A stretch of DNA of 15,429 bases from Deltaproteobacteria bacterium. Its GTDB lineage: Bacteria; JAMCPX01. The notes beneath the pieces are model-generated. The model was given only the letters and a program-made list of their open reading frames with translations. It was not told where the DNA came from and did no database searches. The DNA is taken from assembly GCA_023489065.1 (NCBI GenBank), contig JAMDCL010000010.1, forward strand, positions 1 through 15,429. The letters are read 5' to 3'. Below are positions 7,611 through 15,346 of this stretch, piece after piece (positions within the stretch are counted from its first letter, which is position 1; each line of letters begins with the position of its first letter). The translations under genes were made by a program, and so were the position numbers.

Positions 7611-8438
7611 ATGTCCATAATAACCATATCAAGAGGATCGTTCAGCGGCGGAGAAAAACTCGCCGAATGTCTCGCAAAAAAACTCGGGTATAAACCGGTA
7701 AGCAGGGAGATCCTTGTGGAAGCCGCGGAAAAGTACGGCATTTCCGAAAACCAGCTCATAACAGCCATGGAAACAAAACCGGCCATCAAAGAACGACTAT
7801 CGTTGAATATCGACAGGTTCCGCTACCTGTCTTATATACAGGCGACGCTCTGTGAACAGGTAAAAAACGATAACATTGTGTATGACGGACATGCAGGCCA
7901 CCTCCTCTTGAAGAATGCGTGCCCGGTCATCAAGGTCAAGGTCATAGCAAGTATGGAACAGCGGATACTCTTTGTCATGGAACACAACAAGATTACCCGG
8001 GAAGAGGCGATACCGTATATCAAAAAAATGGACAAATACAGGAAACAATGGACAAAGTTCCTCTACGACATAGATTGGAAAGATCCCTCACTGTACGACG
8101 TTATAATCAATTTGAAGGATACGAGCATACCGACGGCATGTGATATGATAGCCGTCATGACGACAGCACCGGAATTCCAGCTTACCGAGGTTTCAAAAAG
8201 GGCCATTGCTGATCTTACACTCGAGAGCCAGATAAAAGCAAAGCTAGCATCTGACGATACGACAAAAAACTACATGCTGAATGTGATGGTCAAGAATGGC
8301 AATGTCCGGGTCAGCGGCAGGGTACGGAATTCCGAGCATGCGGGCAGAATAAAATCACTTGTCGAAGAAATACCGGAGGTCAAAACCATGGACTGCGGCT
8401 GCGTAAATTATTACATCAATGACGATGTAATCTTATAG
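7611..8438 (+). CDS. Divergent cytidylate-kinase-like protein with C-terminal BON domain
   Basis: The N-terminal part (1-185) resembles the cytidylate-kinase-like family (Cytidylate_kin2 type). It has ITISRGSFSGGEKLAECLAKKLGY (4-27) in the P-loop place, a LID-like stretch about 117-147 (ITREEAIPYIKKMDKYRKQW), and the signature DIDWKDPSLYDVIINL (153-168). Key positions look altered: family members commonly have a GSGGR-type loop and an Arg in the GRG segment, where this protein has SFSGGEK (10-16) and YDGHAGHLLL (91-100). Catalysis is therefore doubtful. Residues about 203-270 form a BON domain (VMVKNGNVRVSGRVRNSEHAGRI, 225-247), a fold linked to membrane or ligand binding. No signal peptide is seen, so it is cytosolic. 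AAGGAG lies nine bases before the ATG, 34 bases after pdxJ. It is the last gene of the run. Kinase substrate and BON partner are unknown. Confidence 0.8.
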   Translation: MSIITISRGSFSGGEKLAECLAKKLGYKPVSREILVEAAEKYGISENQLITAMETKPAIKERLSLNIDRFRYLSYIQATLCEQVKNDNIVYDGHAGHLLLKNACPVIKVKVIASMEQRILFVMEHNKITREEAIPYIKKMDKYRKQWTKFLYDIDWKDPSLYDVIINLKDTSIPTACDMIAVMTTAPEFQLTEVSKRAIADLTLESQIKAKLASDDTTKNYMLNVMVKNGNVRVSGRVRNSEHAGRIKSLVEEIPEVKTMDCGCVNYYINDDVIL

Positions 8439-8462
8439 GTAAACCGGACAAAGCGATAAACC

Positions 8463-8664
8463 TGAAAAATACAATAAGGAAGTTTACTTATTCGCTCAAT
8501 CCCGCGATCCACCTGATATCTATAAGTTTCCTTATAGGAACGAGATTTTAGTCCGCTGTATGTTTATATGCTATTACCCGGTATGGTTTCCTCATCGGAT
8601 TTTCGAAGAATACCTGTATTTGACGCGGGATTATCGCTCATTGCATAAACTTTCTTATTTTTCA
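8463..8664. repeat. Imperfect ~200-base inverted repeat (foldback element) between convergent genes
   Basis: The 249-base gap between the stops of the kinase-like gene and the exporter gene is mostly one long imperfect palindrome. The left arm (8463-8506) aligns with the reverse complement of the right arm (8624-8664). TGAAAAAT matches 8/8 and, after a 5-base insertion in the left arm, AAGRAAGTTTA matches 10/11. A diverged section follows, and AATCCCGCG matches 9/9 at the inner end. Weaker complementarity seems to continue inward (8513-8545 against 8582-8617). A compact hairpin, CTATAAG-TTTC-CTTATAG, lies at 8520-8537. No flanking target-site duplication, transposase or T-tract was seen. It may be a degenerate MITE, a structured RNA or a bidirectional terminator. 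Confidence 0.6.
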
Positions 8665-8687
8665 AATGCATTTTTCGGGTAAAGAAA

Positions 8688-10196
8688 TTATTCCGAAAGA
8701 AAATGCTCTTTCGCCATCTTCACCCTGCCCTTCTTGGTTATAGAAAGTACCGCTGAAACGAAATTGAGGACCGTGTAGGTAATGATGACTATAACAAACC
8801 CGTGCATAAACCCGTTTTCCCGGAGCTGATGAGGTACGCCGCTCAGGTCCACATGAAGATAGCCTCTCCTGCCCAGATACGCTGCTGTTACCGACATAAG
8901 GATAAGTCCGGAAATATCTATACCGAACACCCTGCCGCTTGCCCGCATCATATTCAGAATGCCGCCCGCACTCCCCAGCCTTTCTTCAGGAACACTTCCC
9001 ATAACAGCGCTGTTGTTCGGCGGGGTGAATAGTCCCATCCCCAATCCCAGTGCCGTAAATTCAATAAGCAGTACAGCAACATCAGGGCTCCTGCCGGAGA
9101 AGATCATACAGAAAGATGCAAGAGAACATATAAACATACCGATGGAAGTCATGATGGGCGGACCATACTTGTCGGAGAGTGCACCTGCAATGGGGGCGAC
9201 GATTGACATGGTAATGGGTATGGGGGTTAACAATGAGCCTGCCGTAAACGCTGAAAATCTTGCAATATTTTCGAGATAGAACGGCATGATAAACAGAATA
9301 CCGAACAGGACATAATAGGAAAAGAACCCGGTAATATTCCCTGCCGAGAAATCATATATCTTATACAATTTGAAATCCATCATTGGATACTTGAAATTCA
9401 ATTCCCGGACTATGAAAATGCCGAAAAAGATAATGAATAATACAAAATAGGTTACAATCGCATCTGATTCCCAGCCCAATTTCCGTCCTTCGTTCAATGC
9501 CAGCACAAGAAACAATAATGCGGCAGCAAAGGTAATGCTGCCGATGTAATCCATTTTTTCTTTGATTTTTACTCTCTTGTCCCTGGGTAATATGTACAAC
9601 GCTGCGAGTGTTCCAAGAATCCCGACCGGGACATTGACATAGAAAATGGAACGCCATTTTGTGCCGAAGAGGTTCAGATTTATAAGAAGTCCTCCAAGAA
9701 ACGGACCTATTGACATGGCAATGGCCTGCACGGCGCCCTGAATACCGATGGCCTTCCCGAGCTCTTTTGATGGAAAACATTGAGTTATGATTGCGACCGA
9801 GTTCGCCTGCAGCAATCCGCCGCCGATGGCCTGGATCACCCGTGCAATAATCATAAATTCTATGTTCGGTGCCATGCCGCATAATGCAGAACCTATGGTA
9901 AATATGACAAAACCAAGGTTGTACATCCTGCTTCTTCCAAACATGTCTGCGAGCCTCCCGAAAAAAGGGAGAAAAATGGTAAGCGTCAGCATGTATGCCA
10001 TTGCGACCCATTCATCGAGGTGCAGGGATATGTGGTAATATTTTTTTAATGTAGGTAAGGCAATGTTCTCGATGCTCACATCGAGTGCAGACATGGATGC
10101 TCCGATGAGGACGGTTGTCAGGATAAACCAACGCCATCGCGGATGTGACGAAAAAAACGGATGAGGCCATTTAGATTTCAGAGTAGTATCTTCCAT
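8688..10196 (-). CDS. EmrB/QacA-family (DHA2, 14-TM) MFS drug exporter
   Basis: A proton-driven inner-membrane exporter of the DHA2 family, normally pumping drugs or other toxic amphiphiles. The 502-residue protein has a short basic cytoplasmic start and about 14 hydrophobic helices. Motifs are SALDVSIENIALPTL (36-50, the LDxTIVNVALP motif), GRLADMFGRSR (80-90, MFS motif A), AIGGGLLQANS (123-133) and the antiporter motif C GPFLGG (164-169). A second motif-A-like copy, GALSDKYGPP (338-347), opens the C-terminal half. Charged loops about 203-217 and 264-282 separate helices. The ATG at 10196 has only AAGGA about 15 bases upstream, and an in-frame TAA nearby rules out a much longer form. No membrane-fusion (EmrA) or TolC gene is adjacent, so it may act alone or with partners elsewhere. 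It is the last gene after nnr and polA but has its own promoter and operator. Confidence 0.92.
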   Translation of the reverse strand: MEDTTLKSKWPHPFFSSHPRWRWFILTTVLIGASMSALDVSIENIALPTLKKYYHISLHLDEWVAMAYMLTLTIFLPFFGRLADMFGRSRMYNLGFVIFTIGSALCGMAPNIEFMIIARVIQAIGGGLLQANSVAIITQCFPSKELGKAIGIQGAVQAIAMSIGPFLGGLLINLNLFGTKWRSIFYVNVPVGILGTLAALYILPRDKRVKIKEKMDYIGSITFAAALLFLVLALNEGRKLGWESDAIVTYFVLFIIFFGIFIVRELNFKYPMMDFKLYKIYDFSAGNITGFFSYYVLFGILFIMPFYLENIARFSAFTAGSLLTPIPITMSIVAPIAGALSDKYGPPIMTSIGMFICSLASFCMIFSGRSPDVAVLLIEFTALGLGMGLFTPPNNSAVMGSVPEERLGSAGGILNMMRASGRVFGIDISGLILMSVTAAYLGRRGYLHVDLSGVPHQLRENGFMHGFVIVIITYTVLNFVSAVLSITKKGRVKMAKEHFLSE

Positions 10197-10250
10197 AATT
10201 TGTTCTGATTATCCTTTCTCAAAATTATCGAGGGTTACTCTTGATTAATA

Positions 10251-10271
10251 TATTGTATACAATATACAATA
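10251..10271. promoter_or_regulatory. Perfect palindromic operator of the exporter gene
   Basis: TATTGTATA, a 3-base spacer CAA, and TATACAATA form a perfect 9+9 inverted repeat. A second, shorter palindrome (ATTGTATACAAT) is nested in its left part. It starts one base past the -10 element, so it covers the expected transcription start. This geometry is typical of a repressor operator, for example TetR- or MarR-type. No regulator gene is in the window. Confidence 0.7.
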
Positions 10272-10300
10272 ATAGTAAATCGGAACAGATATGGCGTCAA
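10272..10300 (-). promoter_or_regulatory. Sigma-70-type promoter of the exporter gene
   Basis: On the minus strand, TTGACG at 10300-10295 (5/6 to consensus) and TACTAT at 10277-10272 (4/6) are separated by exactly 17 bases. Transcription would start near 10264, giving a leader of roughly 65-70 bases before the exporter ATG at 10196. It is the best-formed promoter in the window, and the adjoining palindrome suggests repression. Confidence 0.65.
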
Positions 10301-10330
10301 GGAATTTTACGCGCATTGGATCTGAACAAT

Positions 10331-10372
10331 CTTGAATCTTGAATCTTTAATTTTGAATCTTTAATCTTGAAT
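10331..10372. repeat. Six-copy heptanucleotide tandem repeat after polA
   Basis: Six in-register 7-base units follow the plus-strand pattern YTTKAAT: CTTGAAT twice, CTTTAAT, TTTGAAT, CTTTAAT, CTTGAAT. The array ends five bases beyond the polA stop (TAA at 10379-10377), so it would lie at the start of the polA 3' untranslated region or its readthrough into the exporter. No hairpin or T-tract terminator accompanies it. It could vary in copy number by slippage. Confidence 0.85.
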
Positions 10373-10376
10373 TTCT

Positions 10377-12965
10377 TTAAATATCCGCCCAGCTTTTGCC
10401 GTAGTTTATGGAAACCTTGAGCGGGACCGACAGTTTCATCGCTCCTTCCATTTCTCTTTTGATGACCCGGGAGAACATCTCTATCTGGCCGTCGTTGACT
10501 TCGAAAATAAGCTCGTCGTGTATCTGGAGCAGCATCTTTGCATCGTACTCATTTTTTCTGAGACTATCATCGATCCTCAGCATTGCGACCTTGATAAGGT
10601 CTGCAGCACTCCCCTGCACCGGTGTATTGATAGCTATCCTCTGGTAAGCCGGGTTATCAAGAGTTCTGGGAATATACCTGCGTCTTCCGAGGATCGTACC
10701 GACGTACCCTGTCTGGCGCACACCGTTCAGTATATCATCGATATATGCCCTCACGCCCTTATATTCGTTAAAATACGAATCTATGATGACCTGCGCCTGA
10801 TCCGGCGATATACCGAGCTGCTTTGAAAGTCCGTAAGCAGATATGCCGTACATAATACCGAAGTTTACGACCTTCGCCGTGTTCCTCATCCCGGGCGTAA
10901 CATCCGGAACAGGAACCTGAAAGATGCCCGATGCCGTTGCCGTATGGATATCCTGATCATGCATAAACGCATCCATCAGCGCCTCATCCGATGAAAGGTG
11001 GGCCATGATCCTGAGCTCTATCTGGGAATAATCGGCACTCACGATGGAGTTGCCGGTATCGGCTATAAATGCCCTTCGTATGAGCCTGCCCTTCTCGTCC
11101 TTAACCGGTATATTCTGAAGGTTCGGCTCACTGCTTGCCAGCCTGCCTGTAGCTGCTCCAGTCTGGATAAAATTCGTATGGATCCTTCCCGTTTGCTGGT
11201 TGATGAATGCAGGGAGCGTATCGACAAAGCTGTTCTTCAGCTTCGCAATGCCTCTGTACTCGAGCAGGTTACGCACGAACGGGTGTTTATCACGCAGACC
11301 TTCGAGCACCTCGCTGTCCGTGGAATATCCTGTTTTTGTTTTCCTTGCACCGGGTAATTTCAGTTCATCAAACAGGATAGCGGCTATCTGCTTTGGTGAA
11401 TCGGGATTAAATTCATGCGGCACGTCAGCCTGCATCTTTGACATCAGATCTTTCAACTGATGGCCGAACTGTTTCGACAGTCCGAGCAGGTATGCCTGAT
11501 CGACGCGTATACCGGTATGCTCCATCCTTGCAAGAACCGCCGACAACGGCATTTCTATCTTTTCGAAGAGCGGTTCCAGCGCATCCTGTTTTAATCTTTC
11601 CCTGTAAACCGCGGCGAGCCTGCTTAAAAGCGCTGCAGCCTTTGTAACGTAAACAGCCCCGGCCTTCGGTTTATCGAACATGCCGTTGTCCCTGTCGCCG
11701 TTATTTGGAGATATATCCGGGAGTTCCTCGCCCAATTCTGAAAGGAAAAGGGATTCCATGGAATAGCTCTTTGACTCGGGATTGCAGAGATACGCAGCGA
11801 GCTCAACGGAAAACAGGGATGCCTTCATGTCTATGCCGTGCTCTATGCAAAACCTATGGACGGCCTTTGCATCATGGACAACAATCCTGCGGTCAAGCGA
11901 CATCATCTCCTTCATGGTATCAATACCGGCACTGCCAAAATAATAAGCTCTGTCCGTATAAACCCCCATCTCGTTGTCCCTGTACACGAGCGCGACATCT
12001 TTGGCATCTTTCACTGCCTCTTTGATTTGATCGATGGAAACTGTCTCCTGATAATCGAACTTCACCTCCACCTTACCGAGCTTGTCGATGAGCCTGCGGA
12101 ACTCAAACTCCGAAAACAACTTTATAAGTCTTTCCCTGTGATCCGGCTGCAGGGAACCAAACAGGGACTCCGGCATTTTGAACGAATCAAGTGCGATGTC
12201 GACCGGCACATCATGTTTGAGCTGGACAAGCCCTCTGGTTACCCCGTAAAGATGCTCTTTTGCATCTATGAGAGCCGTTTTCACCCGCTTGTTTGCGATG
12301 TCTTCGATATGCATATAGATACCATCGATACTGCCGTATTTTCCAAGCAGGTCCATTGCTGTCTTCTTACCTATGCCCTGGACGCCCCTGATGTTGTCGA
12401 TACTGTCACCGGTCAACATCAGGAATTCGGTCATCTGCAAGGGGCTGACGCCGAACTTCTGCACAACATCCGCGGACGTTATCCATTGGTCCTTCATGGT
12501 ATCCAGCATGACCACGTCATCGCTCACGACGGACATAAGGTCTTTGTCGCTGCCAACGATAACAACGCCAAAGCCCATGGCCGTTGCGCGGTCGGCCAGC
12601 GTTGCTATCACATCATCGGCCTCATAGCCTTCTTTATTCAGGCGCTGTATACCCATGGTGTCCGTAATCTCGAAGATAGAGGGAAACTGCACGGAAAGGT
12701 CATCGGGCGGCGCTCCCCGGTTTGCCTTATACTCTGCATCGATACTGTCCCTGAAGGTTGGTCCTTTTGAATCAAACACGACGACGAAATAATCCGGCTT
12801 GTACTGCTCAATGGTTTTGATAAGCATGTTTGTGTAACCGTAAACAGCATTCGTTGGTATGCCCTTCTTACTGGTCAGGGGCGGAAGTGCATGGTATGCG
12901 CGGAAGATATAGGTACTGCCGTCAACAACGAATAGCAGCGGGCGCTTGGTAAGGGGAATGATCAT
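10377..12965 (-). CDS. polA: DNA polymerase I with degenerate proofreading domain
   Basis: Fills gaps and removes RNA primers in replication and repair. The 862-residue protein has three parts. The 5' nuclease (1 to about 295) has VVDGSTYIFRAYHA (13-26), EGYEADDVIAT (112-122), GSDKDLMSVV (138-147) and GDSIDNIRGVQGIGKKTA (186-203). A middle domain (about 305-465) has the place of the 3'-5' exonuclease but lacks its acidic triad: ALVYRDNEMG (325-334) stands where DxE is expected, and neither HDAKAVHRF (364-372) nor VYVTKAAAL (438-446) has the usual Asp. The polymerase has TGRLASSEPNLQNIPV (606-621), motif A DYSQIELR (645-652), motif B RNTAKVVNFGIMYG (694-707; Phe702 at the dNTP-sugar discrimination site) and motif C QIHDELIFEV (814-823). 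It is thus probably polymerase plus 5' nuclease without proofreading. ATGA overlap with nnr suggests coupled translation. Confidence 0.97.
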   Translation of the reverse strand: MIIPLTKRPLLFVVDGSTYIFRAYHALPPLTSKKGIPTNAVYGYTNMLIKTIEQYKPDYFVVVFDSKGPTFRDSIDAEYKANRGAPPDDLSVQFPSIFEITDTMGIQRLNKEGYEADDVIATLADRATAMGFGVVIVGSDKDLMSVVSDDVVMLDTMKDQWITSADVVQKFGVSPLQMTEFLMLTGDSIDNIRGVQGIGKKTAMDLLGKYGSIDGIYMHIEDIANKRVKTALIDAKEHLYGVTRGLVQLKHDVPVDIALDSFKMPESLFGSLQPDHRERLIKLFSEFEFRRLIDKLGKVEVKFDYQETVSIDQIKEAVKDAKDVALVYRDNEMGVYTDRAYYFGSAGIDTMKEMMSLDRRIVVHDAKAVHRFCIEHGIDMKASLFSVELAAYLCNPESKSYSMESLFLSELGEELPDISPNNGDRDNGMFDKPKAGAVYVTKAAALLSRLAAVYRERLKQDALEPLFEKIEMPLSAVLARMEHTGIRVDQAYLLGLSKQFGHQLKDLMSKMQADVPHEFNPDSPKQIAAILFDELKLPGARKTKTGYSTDSEVLEGLRDKHPFVRNLLEYRGIAKLKNSFVDTLPAFINQQTGRIHTNFIQTGAATGRLASSEPNLQNIPVKDEKGRLIRRAFIADTGNSIVSADYSQIELRIMAHLSSDEALMDAFMHDQDIHTATASGIFQVPVPDVTPGMRNTAKVVNFGIMYGISAYGLSKQLGISPDQAQVIIDSYFNEYKGVRAYIDDILNGVRQTGYVGTILGRRRYIPRTLDNPAYQRIAINTPVQGSAADLIKVAMLRIDDSLRKNEYDAKMLLQIHDELIFEVNDGQIEMFSRVIKREMEGAMKLSVPLKVSINYGKSWADI

Positions 12966-14518
12966 AGTTCGATCAGGCTTGAGATGACATACGGTATTCG
13001 CTCAAGCAGATCGGATGCGAGCACAGCGCTGTTCTTATGATAGGCATACACGATATCTCCCGCCATGCCATGGACATATACCCCTGCAACCGCCGCATCA
13101 CGCGGACGCAGGCCCAGTGCTATGAAACCCGCAATAATGCCGGTCAGTACATCTCCCATACCACCGGTCGACATACCCGGATTACCGGTCGGGTTTATCC
13201 AGACGTTGCCGTCTTTATCCGCTATAACGGTTCGTGCGCCCTTGAGCACAAGTGTACAGTTATACTGTTTTGCGAAGTCTATGGAAAGGCTGACCCTGTT
13301 CTGATTTACCTCTTTCGGGTTCATATTGATAAGCCTGCCGAATTCGCCGGGATGAGGGGTCAGCACGAAGTTCTCGTTGTTGAACTCAAGAAGCATATCC
13401 GGGTTCTGCGCAATAATATTAATCGCGTCGGCATCTATCACAACGGGCAGGCGGCACCTCTTTAAAAATTCAAAGACAAATCCGGATGTCTGCTTTTCTG
13501 TTCCTATACCCGGTCCCAGTGCGACAACGTCCCTTGTCTGCAAAAGTTTTTCCGCCTGTGCGATTGCCGGTGTGTCTATGGCACCGCCGGGGGTCTCCGT
13601 TAACGGCTCTTTTAATGCTTCGAGAACCGTTGTTTCGAATACCGGTATCAGGCTTTGCGGTCCTGCAATGGTAACAAGGCCGCTGCCTGTACGCAATGCA
13701 CCCTTTGCACTCAATACGGCGGCACCGCTTTTGCCTTGAGAACCTGCTATGACCAGTGTATGTCCATAATCTCCCTTGTTTGTAGCATAATTACGGGGTT
13801 TCAAGAGGGAATTTATAAGGTCGTGGCTGGAAAGATTATACGGAATGTGAGTTTGCTGGACAAGCCTGTCCGGTATTGATATATCAACAACCTCCACATT
13901 GCCTGCAAACTCGGCACCCGGGTAAACAACAAGTCCAATCTTTGCAAGCCCGAAAGTAATGGTCTTCTTTGCCCGGACGGTAATACCCGCAACAGCGCCT
14001 GTGTCCGCATCGATTCCGGATGGTATATCGACTGCAACGACAGGAAGGCCCGAGTTGTTGATAAGATCTATCGCACTTGCGTACGGCTCTTTAACGGAAC
14101 CTTTTATACCGGTACCGAGCAAGGCATCTATGATAATACCCCTTTCTTTGAGATTGATATCCGTCTTGTCAAATTCGCTGATGTCCTTCATCTCGTGTAT
14201 GACATCCGTAATCCTGCTCAGTGCCGTATAATTTACACCCGCATCTTCCGATAGCTCCTTATTCTTACCAAAGAAAATCACATCGACATGATATCCTTTG
14301 TTGATAAGGTGCCGTGCCGCAACGAACCCATCGCCGCCATTGTTCCCCTTGCCGCAGAACACGACGACGCCTTTTCTTGCCTGCGAATCAAATTCCTTTA
14401 TAATTGCCTGAGCAACGGACCGTCCCGCGTTCTCCATGAGAATACTGCTTGCGATGCTGAACGATTCGGCGGTCTTTCTATCAAGGGATCGCATTATTTC
14501 AGATGTGACAACCTTCAT
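12962..14518 (-). CDS. nnr: Bifunctional NAD(P)H-hydrate epimerase / ADP- or ATP-dependent NAD(P)HX dehydratase
   Basis: Repairs hydrated NADH and NADPH. The N-terminal epimerase interconverts R and S hydrates, and the C-terminal kinase-fold dehydratase restores the S form at the cost of ADP (or ATP). I chose the ATG at 14518, giving 518 residues, because GGGAGG lies four bases before it and MKVVTSEIMRSLD is the usual family start; the frame stays open for 19 codons upstream without a ribosome site. Epimerase (1 to about 220): FCGKGNNGGDGFVAARHL (54-71), DALLGTGIKG (131-140), AVDIPSGIDADTG (162-174). Dehydratase (about 230-518): VIAGSQGKSGAAVLSAKGA (256-274), ALGPGIGT (333-340), VIDADAINI (360-368), LTPHPGEFGRL (386-396) and NPGMSTGGMGDVLTG (446-460, catalytic Asp456). 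Its TGA overlaps the polA start by four bases. Its promoter is unclear within the AT-rich upstream gap. Confidence 0.95.
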   Translation of the reverse strand: MKVVTSEIMRSLDRKTAESFSIASSILMENAGRSVAQAIIKEFDSQARKGVVVFCGKGNNGGDGFVAARHLINKGYHVDVIFFGKNKELSEDAGVNYTALSRITDVIHEMKDISEFDKTDINLKERGIIIDALLGTGIKGSVKEPYASAIDLINNSGLPVVAVDIPSGIDADTGAVAGITVRAKKTITFGLAKIGLVVYPGAEFAGNVEVVDISIPDRLVQQTHIPYNLSSHDLINSLLKPRNYATNKGDYGHTLVIAGSQGKSGAAVLSAKGALRTGSGLVTIAGPQSLIPVFETTVLEALKEPLTETPGGAIDTPAIAQAEKLLQTRDVVALGPGIGTEKQTSGFVFEFLKRCRLPVVIDADAINIIAQNPDMLLEFNNENFVLTPHPGEFGRLINMNPKEVNQNRVSLSIDFAKQYNCTLVLKGARTVIADKDGNVWINPTGNPGMSTGGMGDVLTGIIAGFIALGLRPRDAAVAGVYVHGMAGDIVYAYHKNSAVLASDLLERIPYVISSLIEL

Positions 14519-14606
14519 ATAACCTCCCTGCTCTTCAATACCGTATTTAGCTAACTTTATCTTTTTTTTCATCAAGTATCAATCTTTATATTCTTATAAT
14601 AAATCA

Positions 14607-14636
14607 TTGACAGCGCACGGTACATGTTATTACATA
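14607..14636 (+). promoter_or_regulatory. Candidate promoter of the M50 peptidase gene
   Basis: A perfect -35 hexamer TTGACA at 14607-14612 lies in the 130-base gap between divergent nnr and the M50 gene. The -10 is poor: TACATA at 14631-14636 with 18-base spacing (3/6), or TTACAT one base earlier. Transcription would begin only a few bases before the ATG at 14649, which itself has no Shine-Dalgarno sequence, so a nearly leaderless message is possible. Confidence 0.35.
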
Positions 14637-14648
14637 AAAAATTCATAT

Positions 14649-15338
14649 ATGGACACTTCAAGCTTAAAAGAGTTTATTCTTCTGATACCGGTTATACTGT
14701 TTTCGTTGACCGTGCATGAGGTATGTCATGGCTGGGTAGCCGACAGGTTTGGAGACCCGACTGCCCGGGCAACGGGCAGATTAACACTCAACCCCATAGC
14801 GCACCTGGATCCTATAGGGACAATCATGCTTTTTATAGCCCATTTCGGATGGGCAAAGCCGGTGATGGTAAACCCGTACAATCTCAAAGACCCCAAAAAG
14901 GATATGATATGGATATCACTTGCAGGGCCGGGCGCCAATTTCCTTCTTGCGCTGATCGCAGGCATAACCCTCCGGGTTCTCATGGCTTTTGGGAACATCA
15001 ATATTTCAGGAGTGATGTGGTCGTCGATATACGCCCTGCTCATACTCACCCTGCAGATCAATCTCGCTCTCGGCATATTCAACCTGATTCCCATACCGCC
15101 GCTCGATGGTGCAAAGGTATTATTCGGGATTCTGCCGTATCGTTATGAACAACATTATCAATGGCTGGAGCGGTACGGTATGGTCATCCTCCTCGCACTG
15201 TTTGTGCTGGACAGTTTTACGCCGTTCAAGATACTGTCGATAATATTATGGCTTCCGGCAAACCTGCTTTCGTATCTTTTTGCGGGCAGATCGCTTTTCT
15301 ATTTGCTCGGTGTATTGAACATGCTATTGGGTGTATAG
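14649..15338 (+). CDS. Site-2-protease-like M50 family zinc metallopeptidase
   Basis: An intramembrane metalloprotease of the small, PDZ-less S2P group; substrates are unknown. The 229-residue protein has five or so TM helices. The zinc motif HEVCH (23-27) in the first helix (FSLTVHEVCHGWVADRFGDP, 18-37) supplies two His ligands and the catalytic Glu24. NPIAHLDPIGTIML (48-61) follows, then the third zinc ligand in NLIPIPPLDGAKVL (145-158, Asp153). I chose the ATG at 14649 because homologues begin just before the HExxH helix; an in-frame TTG at 14607 overlaps a -35-like hexamer and would add 14 unconvincing residues. It diverges from nnr and ends 8 bases before trpS, a pairing I recall from Deltaproteobacteria (often continuing to scpA and scpB). 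It is not the RseP type, which has PDZ domains and often lies after dxr. Confidence 0.93.
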   Translation: MDTSSLKEFILLIPVILFSLTVHEVCHGWVADRFGDPTARATGRLTLNPIAHLDPIGTIMLFIAHFGWAKPVMVNPYNLKDPKKDMIWISLAGPGANFLLALIAGITLRVLMAFGNINISGVMWSSIYALLILTLQINLALGIFNLIPIPPLDGAKVLFGILPYRYEQHYQWLERYGMVILLALFVLDSFTPFKILSIILWLPANLLSYLFAGRSLFYLLGVLNMLLGV

Positions 15339-15346
15339 AGGGAGAA

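Noticed and set aside
8520..8537. CTATAAG-TTTC-CTTATAG hairpin as an intrinsic terminator
   Set aside because: The stem is AT-rich and only 7 base pairs, with no T-tract on either side. Kept only as a part of the larger foldback repeat.
8673..8698. TTTCGG...CCGAAA inverted repeat as a terminator of the exporter gene
   Set aside because: Stem of six pairs, a 14-base loop, and half of it inside the exporter coding sequence; not a credible terminator.
11838..12770. A 310-codon open frame on the plus strand
   Set aside because: Antisense to polA within the conserved 5' nuclease and middle domains; no recognisable motifs.
14519..14575. Longer nnr start adding 19 residues
   Set aside because: No Shine-Dalgarno sequence, and a Lys-rich lead unlike the family; the downstream ATG has GGGAGG just before it.
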